64,000 bases of DNA from Paragordius varius (lineage: Eukaryota; Nematomorpha): assembly GCA_964247055.1 (NCBI GenBank), contig OZ176054.1, forward strand, positions 10,726,001 through 10,790,000, given 5' to 3'. Below are positions 14,301 through 25,900 of this stretch, piece by piece. The first letter of the stretch is position 1; every line of letters starts with the position of its first letter. The notes beneath the pieces were generated by a model, which was not told where the DNA came from, made no database searches, and was given only the letters and a program-made list of their open reading frames with translations. The translations under genes were made by a program, and so were the position numbers.

Positions 14301-17300
14301 AATGGTCTCATGTCAAAATACTTCAAGCTATGTAGTTCAATTTGTATATTAAAAATACATGGAATAGGTATCATTATAAAAATATAATAATAATTTGATA
14401 TCTCTCTAAAGGATAATGTAATAATGAAAAAAGAAATATTTTAAGAGCATGGCATAATGTATATAGATGGTATACCATGTCCAAAAATGGAAAAGAAAAA
14501 TTAACAATTATTTTGAAATTTATATAATATTAAAGAATTTTAACATAATGGGTCGCATATTGGACAAGCAATATATATAATTTTGAAAGATAATTAAAAT
14601 AAAATTAAATCCTATTATTATATCTGACACTTTGATGATTTACATAAATTACATGAACAACAAACTGTGGACAGGAAGGGTTGGCTGAAATAAAGTGAAG
14701 AGATATAATAAATAAGGAGAAACAGTTGGTTAGATTTAAATATTGATAATGCTGAAGGAGAATTTTGATCATTGAAGGTCTGACCAATAAATGGTATTAT
14801 TAAAATAATAACTTTCAAATTTTTTTTAAATAAAATTAAATTTTTTTAAAATCTGGCGCTCCCTCAACTATGGCACCCAGTTGTCAGTTCCCCTTTCCAC
14901 CACTCTAGCTACGTCACTGAAAACCATGCTAATGCTATTTCCTATCAGAATATATATATTTCATCAGGTTATTTTTTATCCCCCGAATATTTCATCAGGT
15001 TATTTTTTACCCCCCGATTTTGGACGCAGTGTAAAATCTTTTTCATCAGTGCATTGTTGTTAAATGTTTTTCGATAAAACCGGTGGTGCGTGCATCATAT
15101 ATTTCATATATATATAGGAACAAGCTTATGTTACATCTTATTTACCTCGTCGTTTTAACCTCAAATAATATTCTATTTTGTAATAATATTTTTATTTTTT
15201 GCTCGTTTGTGCCTATTAAGAATGCAAATAGACGATACACACAAGACCCAATAATCATTACATCAGTCGCTTAAAAAAATCTCAGTATATTTCATATTGC
15301 ATTAACAATAACATAAAAGTGATAAATATTTTATTATTTTAAATCAGAGGTTAGCACGCGGCCCTCCGAAATATTTCTGCAGCCAAAAAAATTCACATAC
15401 AAAATTTTATGAAATCTATGATTAGCTTAAACAAATTTCTGAATAAACTTTCGAATTTGGGCAATCTAGCAAAACTATTAAACTAAATAGTAGTTCTTCC
15501 ATTCTCTGTTTGAAATTTAATAAAATATTTATAAAGCACATAGATTTTCCGATTGGAACCGCCAGTAGTAAATATACCCGAAATCTTATGTGTTGGACAC
15601 CCCTGTTAATGTTGTAATAATCCCTTTTCACAATATCCATCATATGTGTTAAATAGTAAGTAGATATTAATTATAGAGAAAATATATATCAAACTTTATC
15701 CATAAAATAGATAAATCTGTGTCAAAAAAGAATTTCTCCTTGTATTGAAGGAATCGAACATAGATTTGTTGATAATTTCCCTCAAATGGATCCTATTGCA
15801 AAAAATTGAGATATTTTAACGTTTTCAATAAAAATAACTGATATAAATGAGTAGTATATACAATGTATGATCCTTCATCATATATAACAATGTCTCCAAC
15901 TAAAACTCGTATATTTATACTGATGAGCGGATAATTGAATATTTGGTTCACCTTAAATAAATATATATATGATTTAAACTTTATTCAAAATCTTTATGAC
16001 CTTTTGGGGTGGTTCTACCCAGTGCCAGTATTTATATTTAAAAATATGCTTTTTTAGGCGGTGATATTTTTTAAAAAAATAATATCGTAAAAAACTCATA
16101 TCTTGCCGCCATTTTACTCAATAAATTGATAAGACAAGAGGAAAATAAATGAATATGGTTTAAAAATATTAATAATACAAAAGCTTACTACAATTAACCG
16201 GCCATATTTTTATTTTAATATCAGCTGCTTACTTAATGTTTTGAAGCTAGCCGAATTTACTACTATAAAAGTTGTATTATCTATTAAAATTACAGTTTTA
16301 TTTATCATGCAGGAGGAGAGGGATAGTTATGACTTAACAATTTAGCCGTAGTTTTTTTACTATACTTTAAGCTCTAGGGTAGAAACTACTCCAAAATGTC
16401 ATTACTCACAAAATATAAGTTATAAAGTGTTAAGGTAAATTAATTATCCTATGACACTAAAAATTACAATGAAAAAGTTCTAAATATTTTAATATGAAAT
16501 ATTTATGTTAAATCTTGTCCGACGGACAAGATGCGTAAACTTGGGATAAGATGTAGAAAGCAAAACGTTTAGCCATATTTAAATTTGACATAGGAATGTG
16601 TAAAGTCGTTTCGATATTGTATTCCAAATCGACATGTCTTTTTGTGGGGACGGTCAAGTTAAATATCTTGAAATCTGTTACTAAAATTCGTAAATACATA
16701 AAATATAGTAAAATGAGAGACAAAAACTGGTACAACTAATATAAAATGGACCATAAAATTTTTATCATTAAATATATATATATATAGTGATGTAGTGATG
16801 TAGTACACTTTATGATAAACCACCAATATTTGGAGATTATTAAAATGATATTTCCTTTGTTTTATTCTACAATACCATTATATATTAAAAATTCATAACT
16901 CCAATTTTTCGTTCTAACACAACGATTACATTCAACCGTATATTTATTTATATATAACTAAACGAAAATTATTATAACATAGTTGTCTTTAAAACATGCT
17001 GGAAACCGCACCATATGATTAAAACAAAATTTTATGCGTTTTCCTAGGAAGGCTTAGATTTAGTAAAGCGCCTTTCTTATAGCCCCTGGTTAGTCATTAC
17101 CCGATTTGACTTCTACAATAGATTTAAAGCAATATTCCAGAAAAGTTATAACCCTATTAGAAATCGTCAAATGATACTTCTGTAGATGTGCCCATCATAA
17201 TCAGACAATTAACTATTTTTATAAAATTAATTCACATACTAAATTATACAAACCTGGTATAGGTAATATTTAGATTAGGCGTAAAAATTAGAAATTAAAT

Positions 17301-18015
17301 TAAAAATGTATAGGTTTATTTAAAACAATGTATTAATCTAAATTAATGATTACAAGTAAAGTATTGGGTTAAATTCATATCCGATCTCTCTAATTTAATA
17401 TAATTTTGTAGTGTGGACATCGTATATATGGTTGATGCCAGCTCAAATCTTCCATGCTAAAAAATATAATAATCATTGAGATAAATATCTAATGGCCCAC
17501 ATATAGAGCATTAACAAATTTATAAAATTATACAAATACTATTCTAAGGAGTGGCAAACATATCTTAGTTAATACTAAATGCCATAGAATTACCTTAATG
17601 ATATCATCATACATTTCTAAAACGATTGATACGTTTGATATGGATTTTGTATGATTTTTAACAAACATATCTATATCATCATTATGGATTTCAACATCGA
17701 GATTACCCAGCCATATTTTGACAGTGCCGACATAAAGATGGTTGTTTTGTTCGATAAAAGTTTCTGCTATGTTAACTGCTGTACCATTTGATCCATAGTT
17801 TACGTTTTGGGCCGGATCAAACTGACCACGTAAACTGTTATGATGTCGGAAATTCGGAGTTAGTAAGGACCTGCATTTAGTTACTGTAATGTTTAGTCTC
17901 AATATTTTCCTTATTTCAGTTTGGTTAAATGAAGAATTTGCGATTAATGTTTGATTGATCCACGGATGTAAGATCAGAGAATGGGATTGAACGTTCGTAA
18001 AAAGTGTGTGGATAC
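5395..18015 (-). CDS. ADAMTS-like protein with degenerate metalloprotease site
   Basis: Well-supported exons, in reading order on the minus strand, are 11158-10998, 10875-10767, 10638-10501, 8689-8563, 7066-6914, 6096-5963 and 5440-5395 (stop TAA); every join keeps phase. Domains in order are: an M12B-like stretch with FYALYNHMC (family GxAxxGxMC); the zinc-site position, reading ARGIAYSMGVKYD where HExxHxxGxxHD is expected; IMHFES...WSTCSVSDLF; a disintegrin-like start with LAGFDLFDQQCVLQTGNPVS; a Cys-rich part with DQHTAPMEGTPC; CYQGRC; then one TSP1 repeat with WGPWSLWSECVNGY and RERSC, ending EGLC...EHC-stop. Two tentative upstream exons (18015-17594, rich in N-glycosylation sequons; 16666-16541) may be the prodomain and catalytic start; at least one exon is missing between 16541 and 11158. 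All zinc-binding His are lost, so it is probably a secreted non-catalytic matrix protein. Confidence 0.8.
6411..6570. mobile_element. TA-flanked MITE with perfect 34-bp terminal repeats
   Basis: ACAGTATGAGTAAGTATACA begins at 6413, and its exact inverse ends at 6570. The match runs for 34 bp on each side, with TA at both outer edges. This is typical of Tc1/mariner-derived MITEs. The element lies in an intron of the ADAMTS-like gene. A diverged relative is at 54201-54362. Confidence 0.85.
7119..7300 (+). repeat. Lone right arm of foldback family 2, beside a hAT-like end
   Basis: At about 7200-7275 three copies of a 21-bp unit (core AAGGACCAACTTGAA) end in GACACTCTTGAAGTGCAAAT. This is the same right arm as at 55862-55985, but no left arm is seen nearby. 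At 7123 a hAT-like end (AGGGTGTCCAA...GGGCC) is visible. Confidence 0.6.
7340..8459 (+). mobile_element. CACTA-type DNA transposon, non-autonomous, copy 1
   Basis: The element starts CACTAGTCGACAAATTTGG and ends CTTGTTGAGCAGTG, imperfect terminal inverted repeats of the CACTA/CAGTG type. It is flanked by a 3-bp direct repeat, TAA (7337-7339 and 8460-8462). At 1120 bp it has no recognisable transposase. A second copy of about the same length is at 56115-57254. It lies in the ADAMTS-like intron between exons 8689-8563 and 7066-6914. Confidence 0.8.
9641..10230 (+). mobile_element. TTAA-ended MITE, family D copy 1
   Basis: The element runs from TTAACACTTGGATAC to GAATCGAAGTGTTAA. The ends are inverted repeats (TTAACACTTCGATTC form, then palindromic TACCCCAG/CTGGGGTA), with an insertion in the left end. 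The TTAA target is typical of piggyBac-derived MITEs. Other copies are at 31554, 46650 and 49740. Confidence 0.8.
12179..13130 (+). mobile_element. Long-TIR element, family C copy 1 (right end decayed)
   Basis: The left arm has CTGATTGGAAAATGGATCA, then GGTGTTTTGG, GGCCCTTAAGAATGA and ACATCAGAAAATTG, all shared with copies at 29549 and 61881. The interior shares the AAAACCACTTTTTCTATATA stretch. The right arm is not clear. It lies in an intron of the ADAMTS-like gene. Confidence 0.6.
13170..14921. mobile_element. hAT-like element
   Basis: The left end AGAGGCGTAGCATTTCTGG and the right end CTCTAGCTACGTCACTG are inverted-repeat-like and match the common hAT end CAGTGGCGTAGC. Flanks AAAAGCAA and AAAACCAT could be a worn 8-bp target duplication. 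No transposase is readable in the 1.75 kb. Confidence 0.5.
15345..15605. mobile_element. Short hAT-like MITE
   Basis: The left end AGAGGTTAGCACGCGGCCC pairs with the inverse of the right end GTGTTGGACACCCCTG. The same end pair occurs at 37383-37576, and a single left end is at 43258. No clear target duplication is seen here. Confidence 0.55.
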
Positions 18016-21000
18016 CTAAATTTAAATGTTTTTTTTTATTTTTTAACGTAATTTTCAAAATTTTCAATTAATGATCGAGTCTAGAACAGATGGTAAGGTT
18101 TTACAAGACTGTGTCGTTAGTTTTAATTCCGACCTTTGCGATTTCGACACAATTTTAGAATTGAGACTGATAAACAAACGGTTCTCTTTCCTACATTAAA
18201 ATCTATCGGCGATTGTAAGTAAAAATGTATAATGATTAAAATATTTGTACATTTTTGAAGTGATATACGCTTTTGAAGGTTATTCATATCCTTAGTTATG
18301 TAGTCTATGTATGGGTAACATAAAATAAGGTGGATATATTATGTATAGAAATTAATAATTACCAAATTCAATGACAAATACTAAACAAGCAATGTATGGC
18401 TAATATACATTGAGAATCTCCAGCAATCGATCGAATCCATAAAAAACATGATACAATCGGCTTAAAAAACTTGTAAAAGGTTTAAATTCGTTTTTATTTT
18501 GTAAATTTTATAGTAATCAGTTTATGCCCGTTCTGAAATCTATCCAAAAAATGGTTAACAAATATTGTAAGTATTTTGGATTCTGTGCCTTAAGCAAAGA
18601 TGCCTTAAGAACCCGTTAATTTTATTCTAACTAGGACCTGTTTGCTCCATATTGAATGTATTTATTCATATAACTATTATTATGATTACAATAATTAAAT
18701 AACTTGCATTCAAATAAATTTGTATCAAATATTTTATACAAAATTGGCGAATGTTACTTGATTTATATCCAAACACAAATATATTAATATTTGAAGAGGT
18801 TTCGATGAAAATATATCAATAATAATTCTAAATTTATTCAAATTATTTGGTGTCTATTCTAATTACAACGTGAAATTTTCATAACAAGATTAGTAAGCCA
18901 CATAAAAATCTTGCACAATATTTAATTAATAAAGAGATGACGATTTCGGCCAAAAAACTAAGCCTTATCCTGACTAATAGATAAAAGAGAGATTTAATAT
19001 ATGGATCATGGGAAAATCGGTTATAGCTCTAAACTGTAATTGGTTAGAATTAGATTGTTCAGATGTACACCATCTTATGTGATTACCTATATTCATTACG
19101 GGAAACTGATGAGTCTACAATAAAACGCGCCTAATACTATGACACTTAGTAAACCCTGTCTTTGAAATTTGGATATCATAGCCATAAAATGCGTCAGGAG
19201 GTATGATAACTTTTAGTCTGCGATCTCCAGGCCACACAAAACTCGAGCCATCTGATATTCTTAAAATCTGGGTCCGTATATATATTTAAATCCGTATATA
19301 TTGAATCCTATAATTGTCTACGACATTTAATTTTTTGGAGTTTTTTTAAAAATTAAGCCATTTTATGATTCCAAATGAATCTTAAACAGAAATTGTTGAT
19401 TACATGGAAACCTATATAGCCAATTCGATAAAAGTACCTTTTCCACCAAATATAAATATGGAAAAGAATGTGCATTGCCAAACGAATAACATAAGTTTTT
19501 TCTTACTGTATATTATTTTTTTAGTTAAGCAAAGTTATAAGTAAGCAAAGATGAAACTATAAATGAAAGGCAAATTAATTAAAAAATATTAAAATTTAAC
19601 TGGTTAATAAACTCAATTAAAAAGGTGTTTTTATCAAAGAGTCAAAAAGGTTCATTGACGGAACATACATAAATTTACTAAATAAAACAATAATCAATAA
19701 CCGTTATATTTTAAAACTCTTTTTCGAATGATTTTATTAAATTTAAGTGTATGTCATTCATTGAGTTAAATAAAATCGCGCATCATTTTAATATTGCAAA
19801 TGATGGGCAAATAGGACTTATTTTGTTATATCAAGAGCTTCCTAAAAAAGATAAATAAAATATGAAATTAGAATATTGTAAAACTTTGCGGAGTAAAACC
19901 GGTTACTTTTTATATTATTTTAATACAAATTGTTATTTGATGGAAGTCTTGATAGTCTTTAATCTCGAATGTGTGATTCTAAAATGGTATAAATTGTGCC
20001 ATTTGAAAAAAATGTATTGTATTTCATAACTTTCATAATGATGAAACTTATATTTTGTTTATGGGGTATTACACTTGTAAATTTTCAGTGGACGGGCATA
20101 CTCTTTAAGGAAAAAGTCAATAAAGTATATTTTCGGGTCCTCAATCCTATAAAATCCTAGATGATTTGATTTGATTCAAAAATAATTTCCCGTTCTTATG
20201 CCACTAATTTCCATTACTTGCATATTGGGTTTAAGGGGCACATCGGGTAAGCGATGCCAGGTGGCTGAGTTTATGCCTTACTGTGCGACCTCATATATGC
20301 TTCTGAGGATTTGTCGAATACCGTCTTGTTTTTAGTTATCCATATTCTAGCATGAATTTCACATTTGTTACTTGTAGCGTCGCAAAACATTAATTAAATC
20401 CAAATTTATTGTTACATCAGCTGGGCTGATATATAATCGGTTGATATACCTATTGTTGTTTTTTAGCAGCTTCATGTGCCATAATAGCAAGGCCAACTAT
20501 AGTCTCTAATCGTGTGGGACTGTAATGTTAGTGTAAGGTAGTAAGGATATTTTTTTGTGGCTGTCTAAGCCCGATAACGAAGGCTACCGGATAGTTAATT
20601 TAAAAATCAGAATTGGCTTTTTCAATTCTCTTGCCGTTTACATTTCCTAGCATTATATCCTATCACAAAATTACCTGGTGTTTTAATAGCCTGCTAGGTT
20701 ATTTAACGACGTGGTATTGATTGCAAAACATCCCTACAAAAACTATGCTAAAAGGTCCATGAAAAACCAAATGAAAAAATTTTTCTTGTAAAATTACTAA
20801 TGATTGTCATTCGACCACAGGCTTCCAACCAATCAACCAATACATCATGTTCTGTGATATTGAAATAAAGGCATTTTGGCCTAATATTATATCCTAATCC
20901 TTGATAGATCTTGTACGAAACCAATTTAAGCTATGTAATAAAAATAATATTTATCACACCCGGCTTTTTACAAGTTTTGAGTAGTAAAGCGTTTTATAAC

Positions 21001-21808
21001 AAATTTTACGATAATTTTTGAAAGCCCATATAAATTATATCTAGTTGTTTTATATTGTATAATAAATACACTATGGTACAAAGTGGTAAAATTTTATAAA
21101 ACTTTAAAATATGCTATATAATTCTGCTTCAAAACATAATTTCAGACAGGGCTCTATTTTTTTAAAAACCTCCACGGTAAATTTTGCTTAAACTGCATTG
21201 TGTGATAAAATACCAAACATTACAATAATTCGTCATTGAACAGATAAAAAATATACTTTGAATTTTTCCTATATTTCAGCTAATATAAAAATGCAAAGAC
21301 TTGATTATATTTTTAAGCTGATTAAAACTGAATTCTTTCCGATTATTAATTTGATCAAATACAGGCGGTATTTATTGGTAAAAATATATTTTTGAATATA
21401 TCCTTTAGTATAATCTTATGGTATATGCTCATTTTTATCTCAAAAATATAATTAAAAAGTAAAGTCAATACCGTTCCTAATTATGTTTGTATGCAAGGGT
21501 CAAATTTTTCATAGTTTGCCATTATTTATACATATTGATTAGTTAATTTTTTTATGTTACTTATTTTTATCCTGTAAAACTTTTTAAAATATTAAATCCT
21601 TGATTTTGCTATATTGTAGTGTTATGCGGTAATTTTATTATTAGATGTAAAACGCATTGGATATCGATTTTCATAATATGAAAATAATCAAATGTTTTCA
21701 TGATCGATATATCAGGTTCAGTAATATATATTTTTTCATCTGGTTATTATTTTTTTATTTTAAAAATTGAAATTTTTATTTATTTATTAATTTTGCTAAT
21801 TTATGATT
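18016..21808 (-). other. Possible further 5' exons of the minus-strand gene
   Basis: Two stretches look like real exons. One is 20930-20798: acceptor-like atag, open frame with FNITEHDVLVDWLEACGR, donor gtaatt. The other is 19267-19146 or 19155: acceptor cag, frame with RISDGSSFVWPGDRRLKV and IIPPDAFYGYDIQ. Weaker candidates are 20346-20282 and 18196-18136. Phases do not chain cleanly, so some exons are missed or the boundaries are wrong. They could be 5' exons of the ADAMTS-like gene or a separate gene. No domain was recognised. Confidence 0.4.
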
Positions 21809-22922
21809 ATGGATTTTAAGACTATATTTTTCAAAATACTATGTGATGAAAATCCTACTATTGAATCCGATGAACTAAGTTTGGCGGGTATTTTTTATTT
21901 TCATTTTTAATAAATGTCTACTAAATATAAATTAGTCGAACGGCAGAAAAAATTAATTTTTCTAAAAAACTAAGGAACTGGTATATATAGTTTGAAAACA
22001 CATTCAATTTTTTCTTCGATTAATTTTACCGTAGTTTTATTCTATTTACACGCGTATACTCAAAACATTTATTTGTATTCAAGTTTGACTTATCTTACAA
22101 CATAGAATTTAGGACTAATGTGCACCATTTCAATTTTTAGGAAGTTTAGGGCGAAATCTTTGGGCAATAAAAAAGTAGTAAATTAAATGGATGATAAGCG
22201 TTTCCACAATATCTTAAAATTTGATTTATATATCTGGGCATATTAGGCATTTGGTGGTTTCTAGGACTGATTTAAAATGAGCCCTTTCATAATCTTGGCA
22301 CTCATGATACGGTGTCATAGGTTGATAATTAAACCGATAAGGGGCTTGGGCCAAAAGAAATTAAAATCTGTTTCGTATTTGATCGACGCATTAAATAACT
22401 AATATCCATTATTTATGGGTCCACACGATTTCATGATTATTGATTTTAAAGTCAATATTTATTTTTTTAATATGTATAGATGAAAATTTGAAGCATCTCG
22501 TGGAAAAATTGGATAACCGTCCGAATGAAGTTAAAAAAATCCTTATACAAAATATGGCATTGAATCCGAACACTGTATACGATTACGATAAAGATATTAT
22601 GATTGAGGAGAAAAATAATCAAAAAAGAATATCTCATGTTTCGATCAAGCTGGCGTCTTTTTACGAAATGGCACACTTAAAAACATCCGTTATATCTTCG
22701 CAATTGAAATCTCTACCGGTTGAATTAAGGTTTTGTTTTGAATATTAATTTTTCTAATAATGTTTAAGTTGAGTATTTTTAGGTCAATATTTAGCAAATA
22801 TATTTAATATTAGGTTGAATGAAAAAGGAAAATCCTTAAGAGCAAAAAATGACATCAATGCAGATACGTTTATAATGCAAGAGTCGCCTATTTTTTGGGC
22901 CCCTAATCTTGATAATGGTAAT

Positions 22923-22967
<45 letters not shown>

Positions 22968-25900
22968 CAAGAATGCTACATTTCTTCTACCGAACGCAAC
23001 ATTTTTACATATTAACCAATACTTTTTCAAGCAAACGCAACACCTTATCAAGCAAACGAAACAATTTTTCATATAAAGTCAACATTTTTTCAATGTCTTT
23101 GATTGAAAAAATGTTGCTTGCTTGGAAATGTGTTGCATTTGGAAAAAGTGCTGCATTTTGAAAAAGTGTTGCGTTTATTTGAAAAAAAATTGGGTGATGA
23201 AAAAATGCTGCGTTTGACTAAAAAATGGACTTTGTGTAATAAGCGGATACATGTTTTAATTGTTTAGGAATAATATCTTATAATTAATGATTTGTGCTCT
23301 TTTTATATATAACATCCTTTTTAGCTCTTAAATACATCATTTATCCAAAATTTATATGATGTGGTTTAACTCAACTTTATCAAGTTAATCATTATCTTTT
23401 TTTTGGTAATGTTTTCCTACATCAGGCATAACATACGATTCATGTTTGTTATATAGTTTTCTTGAATCATTACAATGTTTAATAAGAAAAAAATTTATAA
23501 ATATTTTTACAAAAGTTGGGTAGAACGGCTTTATTAAATTAATATTGCTAATTATATATGACTATCTTAGAATTATAAATTATATTATTATAGCTAATCC
23601 AAAAACATTTTGCGCAAAATGTTCCAAATCCATCCTAAACCCGCAAGATTATTTGGGCGCTACACCAACTATATGGGAGACAGAATACGATGATTTTACA
23701 AAGAACTTATTATTGGTTTGAAAAGATAATTACTAATTTATTGAAAATATTCAGTTATAAAAGATCATAATATATTATTGTGCCGAATTTAGTTTAAATA
23801 GTTTTGAATATTATAAAGGGAATTCCAGCGTTAGAATCCGAAAAAAAGGTAATCATATAAAGAAAAAAATGATTATAAAATCTGTCAGCTGTTTTAAAGA
23901 ATTTTTGATGAAAATATGTTTGTTCAAAATGGCTACATCTTTGGTAAATTGATATTAGTAAATAACAAGGGTGACCAGATTTTTAAATGGACACGAGACA
24001 ACTCTGAACGGAACGGGGGTTTACTATATAAAATTTCGTATAAAAATTAATATCGTAATATTTTTTTATTTTCAAAATAATTACAATTTATAAGTATAAA
24101 GAATCTAATATATTTTGTTCCTTAATATATTTTATTGAGTGAATTCATTTGAGCACGTTGTTATCATTTTATGAAATATTATAGAAATCTTTACAAGAAT
24201 TAGTTAAATTATATTCGTCACATAAAATGGCTTTCGGAGTTTCAATAATAAATTTAGATTTTTCTGATGTCCACACTTGCTCTAGAATAATACAATCAGC
24301 GTTAGTTCCAGGTAAAGTTAATGTGACACAATTATTGAAACATTATTTTTAGGATCGTAGTTTTAAAACGATGAAATATATTCTACAATTTGTTTCTGTT
24401 ACTGATGCCTAATGTTTGAGCTTGTCCTTATCAATATTTCTCTAAATGATACTTCATTAAAACGATCATTTTCAGAAATGTTGTTGGGAATTTCTGACAT
24501 ATATCGTCAAATGATTTTATAAACACAAAAGATCACTCCTCTGAATATCAGTCATGTACTCTTTTCTGCACTGATTTTAATATAAAAATTAAATGTCTAA
24601 AATTTACTTTTAAAAAATTGTAGGATGCGCGAAATAGTAACGAATCTGAACTCTCCCGCCAAAAGCGGGACGTCTGGTCACCCTATGAGTTCCCCGTATT
24701 TTAATCTGATAGTTAACGACAAACACACGCACACTTAGTCCAACAAAAACCAGCATATTTTTTTACGTGTGATAATCATTCGTATTTTGGGCCTAATTAT
24801 ATTTTACCGCATGCATTTCATTTGCTATTCCATCAGTGTCATTTTTTTTCTGGTAGAAACGTTTGGTGAACATGCTCTCTTGAACATTTATACATGTTTA
24901 TTTTAGGGTTGTGAATTAATGTGTAAGTAGGCGCTTTCGTTATTAGCAACTGCTAAAACGATTTAAGAGTAATGAATGAACTTAAACTAACGACAATGGT
25001 ATAAGCATTATGTATCTCACAAAAACAATCATTAGGACCAGCAATGGAAAAAAATAATTTCGGTAGATTGTTCCCATAAAATTGGAAAGTGACGTGTAAT
25101 TCTGCTTTGAGGTGGCTTTATTTTGCAAATCCAAAGCGGAAAAAATATGTTTTCTTTGCCTAGTTGTCTAACTACAAGGTCAAATCTTGTCATAATGACC
25201 ATGCTTTGTGTCTCTAAGGATCTGACCGGTATTTCGTATTAGGACCTGGTGAAACCGTTAGCACACAGCACTCTCGCTTATAAATGATTAATATAAACTA
25301 TACAATAATCGAAATATGAACTGAATGCGCCACAATCAAAGGGATTTTGCTACATGGCAATGTCCATCCTCAGAGAAGCCTGTAAAAGACTCTTTATTCC
25401 TTTGATGGGAAAATCTTTCTCAGATCCAATACATCCTAACTAACGATATCTGCTTTATCTTTTCGACGTTGGAAAATGACTTGATAATGCTTGCCGCAAA
25501 AGACTTTTTTCTGACATGTCATTTATATATTAACGGATACCTGAGAAAGGGGCGAAATCGTAAAGTGGTTAATTAGACAACATTTTATATAATGAACAAT
25601 TTATTTTCTTTCAAAATTAGCCGTTACAATACTGCGAATACATTAGGTGTGTATATATATTTAAAACTATATTTTTTTCTTACACCTTTGAGTTTTTTTA
25701 GAATAGTAGGTCCATAAAGTTCAAATATTTTCTGTATTAGAAATGCTGGCCGATCGATATCACCCACACAACAGAATGCATTAACAAATGTGGTTGGGAA
25801 TATTATTGTAGTGAATCCTGCAGAGATCAAAGCTGGAATTTTTATCATTCAGTGGTGTGCCCTCAAGATGAAAAGTCAAATCAAAATGAAGAATTAAAGA

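Noticed and set aside
15422-15643. 73-codon minus-strand frame
   Set aside because: Most of it lies in the short hAT-like MITE and resembles no transposase block.
5395-18015. Integrin alpha or pseudokinase identity for the minus-strand gene
   Set aside because: Short similarities were seen at first, but the disintegrin-like, Cys-rich and TSP1 exons with matching phase clearly favour an ADAMTS-like protein.
20262-20340. tRNA-like A box (TGGCTGAGTTTATGCC) with a weak B-box-like motif 40 bp on
   Set aside because: The B box lacks the GTTCGA core and no acceptor or anticodon stem folds; at most a decayed tRNA-derived SINE head.
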